From: Pseudopyrenochaeta lycopersici
Lineage: Eukaryota; Ascomycota; Dothideomycetes; Pleosporales; Pseudopyrenochaetaceae
Direction of reading: 5' to 3'
Length of the DNA stretch: 64,000 nucleotides
Assembly: GCA_003313425.1 (NCBI GenBank)
Contig: NHZP01000004.1
Location: 1,798,001 to 1,862,000 of the forward strand
Part shown: in pieces, positions 11,758 to 24,916 of the stretch
How positions within the stretch are numbered: the stretch's first letter is position 1
How the letters are laid out: every line of letters begins with the position of its first letter
The notes under the pieces: generated by a model
What the model was told of the DNA's origin: nothing
Seen by the model: the letters and a program-made list of their open reading frames with translations, nothing else
Database searches by the model: none
Translations under genes and position numbers: made by a program

Positions 11758-14700
11758 TCAAAACGTGTCGCCGTTTGCGAACCCTGAGACATACCTGCTG
11801 GCGGTTCCGCACTCCTCGAGTATAGGCGTCGGACTAGAAAGCCTCATTCCCCGAGGAGTACATCTTGAATCGCCGTTGGTGGGCAATTTTTGGTACAATC
11901 TCCGACCAACCTTGGGCTTTTGGTGGTAAGGTGTCGCCGACCTGAACTTGGCGCTTGTGCTGCGTCTACCATCAAGAGTCTGCTCTGTGACGAATGTTGC
12001 AACGCAATGTATGCAAGCAACAGACTTACCACTTGCCATGTCCAGTATGTAGAAAGGCCAAGACCCTCACAAAGACCCAAGAAAATCCTACAAACACCTT
12101 CGAATCCTTCATCTTGTAGCCAATCTTCAAAAAGGCCATTCGCAGTATCTTGCAGCCGCTGTACCGACCCCGCGCTGACCACGTTCATCAGGCATCCGAC
12201 GTTGCACCATGTCCTCGTCGCCTTTTTAAACGCGCCCACCCATGCCACGTCCTAGCGCAATGCTGAGCTAACAGCGACTCTTGCCAAGCGTGCATTAGCT
12301 AACGGGCACCATGAACGACTTGCAGTGCTGACATGCCGGATAACCTGTCCGAGCGTTGCTGACTTTTGCACCCAAAGGGGTTGTTGGAACGGGGGTATGC
12401 TGCATATACGACCAGTGCGGTTCCTTGTGGCTTGCAGCATGCATATGCATAGCTCGGCCAATGGAATCCATGGGTGGGGTGGGGTCGCTTTGACCAGTGT
12501 TTCTCGCGCAGATGTAGGAGAGGCGATTGGGTGGATGCGTAGAGAGATTTGGTGGTTGCTGCCCGAGTGACTGTGCTTTGGAGTTTGGGATCTGGTGTTA
12601 TTCGCTGCTTGGTTGAGGTGCAATTAGGGTTCTCCCTGCTCATTTTACATCGAGATCTACACTTGATTACTAACCGGAGATAAACTCTATTGTATTCGCT
12701 TTCTTGAGAAGCATACAACATGAATCAAGTAGAAATACCTTGGTGCTATGGAATGAAACGGATTTAGACTTTGTTCACAGGCATGGGCGGGACGGTCTCC
12801 CTTCCCAGTATACTATCCAGACATCGGGCATTTGCCTGCCATCTGCAAAGCACTTTGCTCCCGCCAGCACGTGGGTGGTGCTAAGGTACGATATTCTTCC
12901 TAGAGTGCACTTCTCGGTCCGTATCTCTGGACTGGTCTGCAGGGTCATGTTGGTCGGCCACAACCATCACACCGCTCGCTACTCTCTCACAGGCAATTTC
13001 ATGATTCCTGCCTTGTCCCTGTCCCCACGGACTCGTCTATCCCAGGGGCATTCCCATGGTGAGGCTCGCGCGCGACGTCGCCCACGGACTCGATTCGCGC
13101 GGACGGGAGATTCGTGTCGGCGATGGGCGAAAATACATACCAAAGCTTCCTCCACGCGGCGACTACCGTTGCGTGACCCCATGTACATCGTTCCCGCCCA
13201 AACTTAAGCAGCGGACCGATTACTCCGAGGGCCCCTGATTGGAGCCACTCCAAGGACAGATTTGCCTCCCGCCTCTCGATGCCATGTTTTGATGGTCAGG
13301 ATGTGGAGCAAAACCCGTGGCATTAGACAATCGGGTTAGCCCCGGGTTTCCCGAAGTCGGTGCACATTGTATGGAAAACTGCCGATTGCAGTGGCTGTCC
13401 TAGTGTATGGAAACGTAGCAGTAACTTTCGCACCAAGAGCGCGTCTTGAGTATGGCGCTTGCAGGTTAGTGTGTAGGGGTAGGGGTTAGTGGTAGTCTCA
13501 GGCACGGAGGCTGAATGTTATTTGTGCTTGATCTACAAACGCCTTTTCCCCTAACCTGTCGTCGTCGACCCCCGACAGCGTCTATGTCGTGGTTTTGGAC
13601 CAAGTTAAAGCCTAAAATCGGTCGCTGCTCGGCGCAAGTATATTGGTTTCACTCCAGGTTTGCACATCAGTTGATGCGCCGCAAATTAGTCCGCGAGAAA
13701 GGGGGCTTGGCGGATATGAATACTACAACGTCAAGTCTTCCTCGTGGTTCTAAAGATGAATAGTACACGTGGCAGTGATGAAACCTTGCACTTTTGGTAA
13801 GATATCATGGGTAGCTGGCGTGGAAGTGTATTGCTGGGCTTTGCATTAGTTGTGACATGGTTCGCATCTGGAGCCCCTTTTCACTGATCCACGGTTTGAC
13901 AAAGCCGAAGGGTCTCACTTTGAACATCGTCCGATCCTGAAGCAGATCGAGTGTGATGCTCACCGTTTCTAGGCATAGCACTGAAGACTGTAATGTTCCA
14001 AGGCAGCAGTACGTCAGTGAAGTGGGTCTAAGTGCGTATACGAGACTGCGACTGTAACCTAGATCCTGCTGCTGCAGCTCTTCAATGTTGGAGACCGCTC
14101 GCAGTATGCTAGAGAAAACTATGCTTAGCTTGGTGACCTCGTGGGATGATGCATGGCGCGGTGCCCACAACGTCAAGGTTGGCATGCAGTTCAAGTGAAT
14201 GCCATGCTGGGCAGATGGACAAATACTGACGCTGCTAAGCATTCACCAGCATTCTGGCAGGTATAAGTGCATCTTCGTCATACAACATTGTTTCCGTTTG
14301 TGTAAAAGGTGGTAATCTAGGGGAATCATGACACAAAAAAAGCAATCAAAGCAGCTGACAGCAGACTGAACTTGCAGGTGAAGAACGTCAGTTGGCTGGA
14401 TAGGATGACTCACGTAAGCCTTTGACATATTGAGAAAGACTCAAGGACTGTTGAGTATTGGCAAACTTTTCGGCAGCTTCTCACGGCTAATGTGCTCACT
14501 GTTCTTGATAACTCGTACTACGTAACTCCGCCTAATACACTGACTGGTTGGCAGTGTAACATCTTGGCATCAGAAGAGTTGAGGTAGTTATAGCATTCCT
14601 GTTATATGTGTACATCTGATCATTGGCTTGAGCAGCTAGGAAGGGAAGTGGCAATGTAGATCTTGAAAACCAAATCGTTCAATGTCTGACCATGCAAAGG

Positions 14701-15045
14701 CAGTTTCAAGAGAGAAAGTAGTTTCAGGAGCTGGACATTGGGAAAAAGTGATGATCAACGTGATTGTGCTAATCCATTGGTTGAATGTCGTAATAAGACA
14801 AATATATAAGTTGAATTCATGGCGTTTACTTCCGTAGCAAAACCATGTAGCCCCTATAAACCTATGCACCCCAAGATCCAAGAGCGCCTCATTTGCGGGC
14901 ATGCTCAGTTGGTTGTTTGACATCCAGACACCCAACACCGTAGAGCATATTTACTAAGCCAAGTAAAACGCTTGAAAAGCAATGTAACGGGTATTAGAGA
15001 GAAGTGAAATGGAAAGCTCCAGAGCTCTGCATATGCCGCTAGCGA
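11758..15045. other. 3.3-kb region without a supported gene
   Basis: Many short overlapping frames occur on both strands but none shows domains, consistent codon character or spliceable extension. I found no tRNA or repeat element that I can support. It contains the 3' ends of PLP2 and of the bZIP gene. Confidence 0.45.
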
Positions 15046-16078
15046 TTAGATGAGTTGGTCTCCACCACTCCGTCTCGACTCTTCGACTGCCTGCCATATG
15101 GTGCTCTCTTCGAAAACAGGCCCGTGGCCGTCGCATTTGGCAGCGCCCTTGAGTCGCTCGCAGACATCGGCGATATCGACTAGGCCCTGTTTGACGAGGG
15201 GATGTGACTGAATCAGGTCCCAAGCCTGGGCAGCGGGAATCTCCTTGCCTTTGCTCTTTCGGCGGGACGCAGCGTGGTCCCTGTCGGCAGCATTGACAAC
15301 GCTGCCGTTGTTAAGAGATTGGACGTTGTAGTCGCCCTCTTTTTCGTCTTCATCTAGCAGCAGGTGGGCACCTGGTGAGGGATAGCTGACAGATACGGGC
15401 CGTGAGGTGGTGGGTGACTGTCCAGAGGTAGCGCGGAGGATTTCATTTTCGGTGCGGGCACGCTGCAGGGCAAGCTTCAGCCGCTCATTGTCTGACTGCA
15501 GCGAATGCGTGCTGGACTCCAGCGCGGACAGCTTGGTTTCGAGATCGCGCACATGGCGCTCCTTGCGCTCGCGGAAGGCGCGTTGGCTACGACGGGTCAG
15601 CAGGCAGGCCAAGGGGCTACTCTGGGAGGGAAGGCGCACGCTGCCCGGTTTTGGGCCTTCCGCCTGCTCTGGGCAGGTGTGAGGCTCTCCTTCTCTTCGC
15701 TGCTGCTCCGGGTGCGGCCGCCCTGGCCGTCGTCAAGCTCGCCTCCGAGCCCCGAATCTATGCTGCCGACAGGCATTGGCGTGTGTGCTACCGCAGTGTC
15801 GGGCGAGCCCTGCTGCGGGGTCGGCAGGCCGTGAAATGCAAATGCATCGTAGGAGGTTGGGTACAGGGTCGGGTCGAGCGGTTCCTATGCGGTGGCCAGA
15901 TTAGTCATTGCCCATTGTTTCGTCCGGCTGGGTGCGGGGCAGCAGGCGGCCGTGGTGGAGTACCTACAACGCTGCGGATGGTGTCCGGGTCCACTCCAGT
16001 ATGGGGAAATGGATTCGAGTTCATGCCCATGAAGTGGTGGTAGGGTTGCTGGGGCGCGCTGAAATAGGCATAGTCCAT
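15046..16078 (-). CDS. YAP/Pap1-family bZIP transcription factor
   Basis: Three exons, complement(join(15046..15586, 15640..15884, 15968..16078)), give 298 aa. Exon 1 (37 codons) begins MDYAYFSAPQQPYHHFMGM. The first intron (15885-15967) contains a GACTAAT branch site. The second intron (15587-15639) splits an Ala codon inside the basic region, giving RRKAQNRAAQRAFRERKERH at about residues 111-130. The NxxAQxxFR signature at 116-124 defines the YAP-type DNA contact surface. A leucine zipper follows (LETKLSALESSTHSLQSDNE). The C-terminus has WDLIQSHPLVKQGLVDI and VCERLKGAAKCDGHGPVFEE, shared with fungal Fcr3-like bZIP proteins. The cysteine-rich redox domains of Yap1/Pap1 are absent, with a single Cys pair near the end. 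It is probably a nuclear stress or drug-response regulator. An upstream ORF overlaps its start (see the separate entry). Confidence 0.9.
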
Positions 16079-16262
16079 GGTGTCTGGTGGGAGAGGTGGG
16101 TGGTGGGCGGTGGGCAGAGCAGCACAAGAGCTTCACGCGAGAAAACGCTGGGGCTTGCCAACACGGTCCTGCAGTTGGAGATGGAGATATGGCAAACTTC
16201 AAATGCGCCCTGGGTGGGGGGATTGAATTATTTAACACGACAGCTGGATCTGGGCCTTGCAT
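15885..16262 (-). promoter_or_regulatory. Upstream ORF overlapping the bZIP start codon
   Basis: An ATG at 16262, 184 bases upstream of the bZIP ATG, opens a 125-codon frame that runs out of frame through the bZIP start and stops at 15885-15887, inside the first bZIP intron (or in exon 2 after splicing in another phase). If the leader includes this ATG, most scanning ribosomes would miss the bZIP start. Upstream ORFs that overlap or precede the main frame control several fungal bZIP genes (GCN4/cpc-1), but I infer the role here only from layout. Confidence 0.4.
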
Positions 16263-19200
16263 CCCCCAGCGTGAGGGTAGGGGTCAAGGATAGCTGCGCA
16301 CGTTCACTCCAGCTGCTCTGACCCCATCCCCGAAGTGGATAGACCAGACAGCTCTGCGCCGGTAGTGCATGCCCATCCATGACCCTGGCCAACGGCTTGG
16401 AGCTTGGGGCCGACGTGCTGCTTAGTAGGGTGACATGGGGCACATGTCTACCAACCTTTTCCCACCGCTTTGGACCACTGCCATCAAGCCTTGGTGCCCT
16501 TGCCCGCATGCGCAGGCCGCCTCCTCCGACGCATTCACGGCCTCGATCAAGCCGTGTCTACTCCACGGGAAAATAACCTCGCGGCGATACATCTCGGGAG
16601 GGGAATTTGTCCACCTCAGGTCCTCGCACTCGACGGCCAGCATCCTTTCTATCCACGCCTTGGGGCTGGGTCCAGCGCTGTCGACGCTGATGCAGCCCTT
16701 CGGAGCTGCGAGTACGTCGCTGTTCGCTGTCAAGCCCTAACGGCATCGTTCCGCCAGCGGAAGCCTTTGCTGACTGCAGCTTCGCAATCATTCTTCTGTG
16801 CGTCTCCAAGGGGCCGTGACACAGTATCAAGCTCGAATTGAGCCTCTCTGAACAGACGTGTTTCACCCGTACATACACGTGTGCTCTCTGCTGATCAAGC
16901 CTCGACGGGCTCGCTACTGCAGCCCTCTGTACTCGGTTGCAAAAAGTGCACAATAGATACGCTAGCCCAAGCGGCGGACGCTGCACCCGCGTATCAGCCA
17001 CGCCGTGAGGCAGAGAAAGATCATGTTGCTAGTCAGCAATGCTACTTTTGACCTGCCGCAACATCAGCAACACTACTTTGAACTCAGCAAAACCCTCTAC
17101 TGTTCCTTTCTAGGCACTTTGGGTGGAGCTGACACTGGAAATTACGAGCAGACACCTCTGTGTGGTCAGCACTAGCCCTATGGCAAGCTCGGTGGACCCA
17201 TCCCGAATCAAACTTCTGTGCCCAGCCTTGAGCAAGCCACGTCTTATATCATCCTGTAAGTTACAGCTTCTTCCAAATCTTAACAGCCGCACGGCCCTAC
17301 CCCTCCATCGACCCTCAAATGATGACTTTTGCCAGCTTTTTCGCCCCTCCCCTGCACCAAACTCTACCTGTCTGGTCCCGCTTAGACACTCACTCGCTTC
17401 GTATCCCGGCAAACGATAGTCCATGGGGCAGCATTTTGACCTGCCCTGGCCCAATAGTCTCCCCGCATTTCTCATTGACCCAGCCTTCCTGGCATGTCGT
17501 TTTGAATAGCCTAAAAAGGCTTGGAATCTGCTCACCCAATATGCAGCAACTGTACACTGCGTCGAGTGAGAAGATCAAGTTCAAGAGGCCTTATTCTTGC
17601 AGTCGGCATACCATCCTCTTCAGATTATATCAACACTAGTCCGATTCTGGTTTCTGATAACATCCCACTTCCGGCCATTCACATTCACGAGCCACGCACA
17701 CTGAGGCTTGTCTGTCACGCCCTTCACGGTCAGCTGCTCAGTAGGGTCTCGCTGCATAAACGCGCTCAGCCCTAGGACAGATCTCTCTGCATCGTTTTGC
17801 CACCGCTTTGGTAACATGAGCACTGACCGTAGCAGAGAATGCTGTGTTCGTCATAAAGGGATTTAGAAATGCCGTGCTAAGTTATTACCACTCAAATTAT
17901 ACAATTTTCCAGCGACGTGTGGAAAATAGATTCGAGGTCTTGACATACAGAATTGTTGCAAATGAATGCACCCTAGTCCACAGGGTTGTCTTCTCTTCTG
18001 CGTTAACTCACGTGCCTACGGTCGCTGTGACATGTCCCGAGCCTCGCCAGGGCATAGAACAGACCGTTTGAACACGTGACGATAGGATAGAGGCAGATTC
18101 CTATGGCGTGGGACCGCCCAAGACATGGGCACGACAGATGCACCGCAGGCTTGTCCCATTTCCACGGTCCTTCCATCTTTCTAGAAGCACCTCGTCTCAC
18201 TCCGTTCCGACCCCACTCCGCTGCCGCTTACGCATGCAGCCGTATGAGTAAGATCTTTATCTGGGTTACTGGGCAGACTTTCAGAGCCCAAGAGCCTGTA
18301 AATGAGCAGCGGTGAAGGCAATCATGCCCTTGGATAAGCGACTGGGCAGTTGGACCCAGCTTCGAAACCGTTCGTGGCGAATATCACCACTGGACGTTGT
18401 GTGCATTGATGGCAAGTCTTGGCAACTTTACATCACCGAAGTCTTGACCAGGTCCAGAATACAACTTGGCAAGTTGTGCATGGGACACAGCATTCTGCCC
18501 CGGTATAAGCAATGGTGCGGAAGAGGTCTAAGCAAGTCGAATACCGCTCGGCTCAACGACTACCTCAAAACTGCGGCCTTGGTCGTCGGTCTTTCATCGG
18601 TTGCAGGCACCCGCAGCATCTCTCGACTAACGCATCGTACTAACGGAATAGATAAAAGAACGTCCGGCAGCTTTGCTGCAATGTTGCGAGCTACCGCTCA
18701 ATACGTTCCCTCGAAGTCAAGTCTCCCCGTTCCACCGCATTTCAACCACATTGGAAAAGCCCGATGGCGTACGACAGTTGTCTAAATGAAGACCAGTCAT
18801 CCAGCCGAGTTGCAGGGATCCTCTTATCTCATCTCACGTGTACGGATAGCCTGCGTCTCCGGAAGAGATACCCTTCCAGCCAGGATCGAGCATTCTTGAT
18901 CGTCAGCGCCTCCACATTCTGGTAACTAGGCCCATATCAATATATCCTTGGCTGTCGACAGGGCACCCTCGACGCAACTTGTCCTCCTTTCACCTCGTTC
19001 GTCTTCACGATTCTTGGCCCCCCCTCGAACAATCTCGCTTCATGAATGCCTAAGCAGAACCTAGTCAAAGCTTCTCCATATATCCAGCAATCACACCCCG
19101 CATCAAGAACATACCATATCGTACGTTGTCGTACGATGAACCACGATGCTTTCTAGCAAGCCAAGCAGAGATCCAATAAACGGACCTCGCCTAGCATGAG

Positions 19201-21397
19201 ATCTGTATATCGCGTCAACATCCATGTGCGTTGACTACTAAGCTACGGATCTACCGTTAGCCTGTAGCTTGGTCTGGTTTTGCTGATCAGATCGTATTAA
19301 ATCATGGTGGAACCAGTGAACCTGTTTGGTGGAAACGCCCAGTGGACCCAAATGGTCCCCGGTATACACGGCAATGTAGGGGGACGAGGGAAACGTATGT
19401 AAGAGGTTTTGACTCAGCATACGTCATGGCGCAAATTTTGTGAGTGGGACATGACGTGTGAAAATTTCCTCTTCTGGAAGTGTGTAACAATCACGGTAAA
19501 CTTTCCGAAGACGGATCAACGGCCAACACATTGTCGTGCAGTCCGGGCATGCCGTTAGTATTTTCCATCTCAGGTGATGATTGATGATCATTGCCATTTA
19601 GAAAGATACTCACAGAATCCAAGAACGCTCTTCTTCCTAGAGAACCTGATTAGCATGCCAAGAACAAGGCTTTTGACACATGTTTGTATCGAACAAAGAA
19701 GTAAACGAGAAAAGTCGCACAACGCCGACCGTTACGCCATCGTTGACACCAAGGTCGCTTAAGGCCTCGCGAAAGTACTTCGATTTCAGGCCTCCCCTCG
19801 GCAAGGCATCCTACTCGCTGTGCAGATCACACATCATGGTACGCGATCCTACAGTCTGGGCCCTTTCCCCGCAACATCTCGCAACTCGGATTCAGCAAAC
19901 TCGCATTGTACTCGCATTCGGGGGGCGCAAAAGGCTTCAGCCCAACATACGCCCAATACCCCACTCTACGCATAAGAAAGAAAGAGAAAGAGAAAATAAA
20001 GGGTAGGACCAGCGTCGTTTGAGGTTCCAGTGCAATCGACCGTTTGCACTAGAGTACCTAGCAACGAGCCTTTTTCGCTTCGTGTATGCAGGGCAGCTTT
20101 TTCGGTTAAAGTTTTTAGGGCCTTTTTCTTTTGGCCCTGAAAATCTTCAATGATCGGCGACAACCTGGTAACGGATAATGCTAAGTCCAAGAACCTGAAT
20201 CCGCGTGTTCTGATATCCGCGACCGCGGTTGGCGCACAGAATAAGGAGAAGTACGGTGAGTTTTTTCTCCGTCTTTTAGGAAAGTATGCATATTTGTCTG
20301 GATGGGGAAGGAGCGCGTTGTCGATGTGCAGTAGATATTTTGGCACATGGGTGGGGAAGAAAGGGCATATTTCTTGATTTGTACATTTATAAATTCGTTC
20401 AGGAAAGTTGCTTCATTGAATTTCTTCACCATGGGTGGACATGTGGCGGATCTCGTTTCCGGAAATAGATCGAAGAGCAGTGATAAGACTTCGTCTTCTT
20501 CTAATCATATATTACAAGTAGTGTGAACCAGCCCATGCGACGCGTGGACGGGTTTAAACTAACGAAAAAAAAAATTATCGTGACTAGTCTGCAATGTCGT
20601 TGGCTTGATGGACTATATGGAATTATATTTTGCTTCCACACTTCCTTTGCCATATGGAAAGCATACATCAGAAGAGTTGTAATGGTGGACTATGTAGTTG
20701 GCATCTCATCATCGTTCACCACCGCAGTCTTGAATATCAGATGAGTAGATCAAGACGGAAAAAGAGGCTTCTGAATGCCGAGTCCAAAAGACGTGGACAG
20801 TTTATCAACGTGTACAAATCGTGGAGTAACGTATTTATTGGAAGAATAAACAGTTAGCAGTGAAGTAGGTAATTTGTCAAAAGACAGATCGTATACTTAA
20901 GAAGAAATCATAGGAAAAAAAAGTAACATATGACAATGCGGTGATCATGATTCATTGAAGTGTTGCGTTAGCTATTAATTCTAGACGGCAGACCGCTTTC
21001 AGCAGTTCAAGAAGCATCGAGTGAGGCTTAATTATATGCACTTTGTTGTAAAACAGACGCAAAAGTATGCAGTCGCAATAGTAATGTCGAGCCATGCCTA
21101 CGCTCTTGCACAACTCGCACACAAGACTGGTCGTAAATCAATTCTGTCCATGCATTGCAAAACTTATCGAATCAATGTGGCAGGTAACAAAGCGGCTCTG
21201 GCAAGTTCTGATGCAACTATCAGACTGTGCAATGTTATGCACGCCTGCGCTAATACTGGGCCGTTCGACTCAATCATGACGGTTCGTTGCTGGGGGCGTG
21301 TTTGCTATTGAGGTGCGCAAGGACCTCCCAGCCGATGGTTTGGGATGTGGTGTCGGTAGTGGAAAAGGCGAGGTTACCCATACCATGACTTTCGTTT
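16079..21397. other. 5.3-kb gene-poor region
   Basis: Apart from the likely long leader of the bZIP gene, I see no convincing gene. The left 3 kb has balanced composition with many short frames on both strands, and the right 2 kb (from about 19.4 kb) is more AT-rich with A/G-rich runs near 19974-20000. CACGTG hexamers occur near 18007, 18075 and 18834. No transposon termini, tRNA or long degenerate ORF was recognised. Confidence 0.4.
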
Positions 21398-23497
21398 TCA
21401 AGTTTCATTATCAGTTTTCGGACTTGAAGCCGGTTCTGCCTTCAACTGCGCCGCAACGTCAGCTGCCGAGCCCACCGAACTACTCCTCCTCAGTGCAGCC
21501 AGCTCTTTCCTCAGTTGCTCCATTTCCTGGTCTTTTTGACTGAGTAGGTCATCTTTTTCTGAAACTTGCTGTTTCAACTGCTTGATATAATCGATAGCAC
21601 TCTCCACCTTGGCAGCCTTTGAGTTGTTTGACTGTTGTGCTGACGACTCCGGGCTTTTAGCCTCTGTGGCACCCAGCAGAGGAGAAGGTAAGAGTGCTTG
21701 CATTTCCATAAGTGCCGTATTTATGCGGTTTCGGCGACCTTGTTCGGCAATTTTGTGGGATGTGCGTTTTGAAGTGAGATTGGTGGAGAGGGAGGTGGGG
21801 TATACAACACCTGGCACTGTGGTGCCATCGAGAATGTTTTGGTAGTTTGACTTTGATGCTAGGAGGAGAGCATGAGTATTATCGACGCGTCCTGCTACAA
21901 GTCAGATTAGACCCTGAATTCCAATAGTGTCATGAACATACCATTGCCACCTTCTGGGAGTAAAGGCTTGATGCTTGGTGAGATTTTCGGCCTTAACGCA
22001 GGGCTGACAAGATTGGAGCTGATACTGTTCCTCTTCTTCGAATTGCGAGCTACCTTTGCATCCTTTTTACCATTGGTTGTAGAAAAAGCTGGGCTCGTAG
22101 GAGTCGATGTGGGGCCAAGCATGGGGCTTGGTCTGCCTGCCATGCTTGCGCCGGGTGTGCTCAAAGGGTTCAGTTTTGGGGTTTTCCGCGCAGATAAGCG
22201 AGGTGTGTCCACATCGTCGTCGTGAATCGTAGTATCGAATGTTGAAAGTGCTGGCCGATCTAATGAAGCTTCTGGAAGGGTCAAATCCTCCAACATGGGT
22301 GGGGCTTCATGAGAAGCGCTGAAATTTGGTGAAGGGTGAATGCGCATTAACGAAGCAGGCGTCGCAGGCGTTGTGCTCTGGCCGTTGCGTTGGGCCATCA
22401 TTGCTGGAGAGGCTGCTAGAGAACTAGGCTTAGGCGGTGGCCGCATTTCCGACAACAGAGGTTCAGGGGAAATTGAGTCCGTCTCTGAGCTCTCGCGGCT
22501 GAGGGGCACATCTAGGCCATTGGAAGACGGTCGTAGAGAGCGCGCCTCCTGCATCAACTCGGTCACTTCCTTGGGCGGTATCAAAGAGGAAACGGTTGCT
22601 TTCCGTCTGTTCGGTTTCACAATGGGTGACTGCCGTACACGGCCGTTGGCATTTGTCGTTCGTGGAGCGTTTCTTTTGTTGGTACTCCTCAACTTGCGGC
22701 CCTGCTCCTGCTGGGGGCCCAATGCAGGCTCTCCCAATAGATTCATATCAATGTCGATGGGCGACTGGCCAGTTGAGCTGCCTGATGTCGTGGTCTGCGA
22801 GTGCTGGAGCGCATGCTGTTGAGTTTGCGCATTCAGTGCGGGGGAAGTTAGGGGGCTGAAGTAGGCTCCCGGTACTGTAAAGTCAGGTATCTGGAAGCGC
22901 GCATCGTGGGGAGTGACGGCTGGCGAAACCAGTGGGGTGAATGTCTACAGGCTGGTTAGTCGCGCTTGCGTCATGTCGCTCAATCGCATGACGTACCGCA
23001 TCGTCTTTGTGCATGTGGTATCTTTGATCGAAGAGGGCCTGCTGGGGGTCCATCTGCTGGAGATAGCGTTGTGGGTCTCCGTGCATCTCGACGCTGTTTG
23101 GCGTGGGTGGTACGCCGTGGTGTGGGCGGTATATCTGCTCTTGCGCCTGGGTGAAGACCGGGGTGCTGGCCTGGCTGTACTGTGCCATGCTGTAGTCGAA
23201 GAAGCCGTTGTTGGACTGAGACATGCCGTGGCCCATGTTCTGCGCCTGTTGCGCGCCGGCGCCGCCATCATGGTGGTCCTGGGCGAAGCCGTGGATAGAG
23301 CTGGGGAGGTCGGCGAGAGGTGCGGGCCCGCCTTGACTGTAGTCACCGTTGTTGTAGGGAAAGTCGGCCAAGTCCTGGGCGAGACTGTCTCCCAGATTCA
23401 GGTCGAGGTCGAAATTGATCAAATTGCCAAACTCATGATCGTTGGTCGCGTCCATGGCATCAAACTCGGCGTCCGACCATGAGTGCGTGCGGTTCAT
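21398..23497 (-). CDS. nuc-1: bHLH transcription factor of the NUC-1/PHO4 phosphate-regulation type
   Basis: Three exons, complement(join(21398..21894, 21942..22944, 22997..23497)), give 666 aa starting at ATG 23497 (MNRTHSWSDAEFDAM). The N-terminal half is acidic and Gln/Asn-rich (possible activation region); the middle is Ser/Pro-rich with basic patches. Exon 3 begins AGRVDNTHALLLASKSNY, then NLTSKRTSHKIAEQGRRNRI at about residues 541-559, the basic region of the Pho4/NUC-1 group. His548, Glu552 and Arg556 sit where Pho4 contacts CACGTG. The second helix and a leucine-rich coil follow (AKVESAIDYIKQLKQQV). NUC-1 switches on phosphatases and phosphate permeases in low phosphate and is held back by the Pho80/Pho85-type kinase. 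A secreted alkaline phosphatase gene lies 28 kb away in this window. Frames upstream of 23497 use no ATG. Confidence 0.93.
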
Positions 23498-24916
23498 CGC
23501 GATAGCCAAAGAGGACCCCGGCCGGGGTGAAGTGCCAGAGGGCCGATTTTCTGCGAGGGCAATTTCTTGCACGGGTTGGTGGGGCGGTTCGCTCAAACGC
23601 GGAATTGCGCCGGCTACTGCGTTGCGCCGTCGGATTTGCGCATTGGGTGAACTGGTGGCTCCGGTAGGTTTTCTGTCGTCGCTCTATGCTGCTCCAGCAG
23701 AGCACCCAAGAGAGTGTTGTCGAGGCAGAGGCGCAGTGCAGATGGCCGGCCACGGGAGTGGGCTGCTTAGTCCCACGCATTTGATAAGACGGGGGCCGCC
23801 CGCGCGCATTTCAAGGTTGTTAGCCAACCGTACCTGGCGGAGCCAACTTTACAGCGACAGCCTGCCATCAGGTGCTGTTTGGCACTCCGACACGAACCCG
23901 CATGACGTCCTCATTTCCAAGCAAGGTATTTTCACTCATTCGCTTGTAAAAGCCTGGTGTTGAAGTGTCTCACATATAAAGTGGCCAAGTTTGCACCTGC
24001 AGCGTGGGATGTATGTTGCGATGTAGGAGCACCGCCATACCAGACTGAGACCCGTGGCTCAGGATCTCCACCTCTGGTGGGAGAGGCGGCCCTCGGAAAG
24101 GCAAAGATGGGCCTGTTCTGTAGAGCCCATAACATGAGAGCCAATAGCCTCTTCGCGCAATGATCATTCCGGGAACAATAGGGTAGTCGTAAACGAGAGG
24201 CTGCCCCGAGTCGCTCGCACATCCAACCATCAGGCCCCTGTCGCTGCCAGGATCACGGCGCCCATTCCGATGAGCTGGGACAAACCGCACACTTCAATTG
24301 CCAGCATTTGATGCTTTTGTTGTGAGCGCCCACAGAGTGCAATGTGCTGTTTTGATGTGCTGGGGTCACTGGCTTTCATGTGATTGTGACTTGTGATTGC
24401 GAGCCTTGCATGAGCCTGCCATTTGTGGAGGGCAATATTGATCATAGGCGGGGCGCGCCTTGTTAATCTCGTTTGCATAGGAGGGTGCTGCCCCTTCGAG
24501 CAAGCTCCCGATGCCTGCACGTCCACGGTCTGAATATTTCCAAAAACAACCAAAACAGAAGTAGGGATCAAGTGAAAAAGGATTGTTGGACGAGGGCAAG
24601 TATTTTGGATGAGAATGCTTTTCCTCGTAATTGAAAATACCTGGCAAGGCAGAATGGCCGACTGAAAGAACACCCTTGGAATCCCCTGCTGCGCTGCATA
24701 CATGGAAACAGCAGCGAGCATCCGCGTTTCCCTAATTTACACATTTGCTGAAAGTACATGACCCGTCCGTTCGATAGCTTGGTCCCGGGTCTGCTGCGCA
24801 TCACCGTGGGTATTATCACCTCTGCCACCTTAACAGTTAAATGAAACAGAACTCTGCCGTAAAAGGGCCCCGTAGAACGCCGTTACTCAGACACCCATCA
24901 CCACCTGCATCTCTTT
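23498..24916. other. Intergenic region upstream of nuc-1
   Basis: About 1.4 kb between the nuc-1 start and the 3' end of the G-gamma gene. A 163-codon frame on the minus strand (24230-24721) has no protein-like features. It presumably carries the nuc-1 promoter and leader. Confidence 0.5.

Noticed and set aside
12704..13207. 167-codon frame between PLP2 and the bZIP gene
   Set aside because: Overlapped by several equally long frames on the other strand, with no family resemblance.
18312..18785. 157-codon frame in the gene-poor region
   Set aside because: It starts with a non-ATG codon, has no domain or hydrophobic or charge pattern, and cannot be extended by credible splicing.
23497..23596. 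An N-terminal extension of nuc-1 to 23596
   Set aside because: The codon there is TTG, not ATG; the first ATG in frame is 23497. The same reasoning removed non-ATG extensions of the photolyase (50559), the reductase (55707), SEC2 (60615) and the 2EXR-like gene (30013).
24230..24721. 163-codon minus-strand frame upstream of nuc-1
   Set aside because: No recognisable motif, and its composition is like that of the surrounding non-coding DNA.
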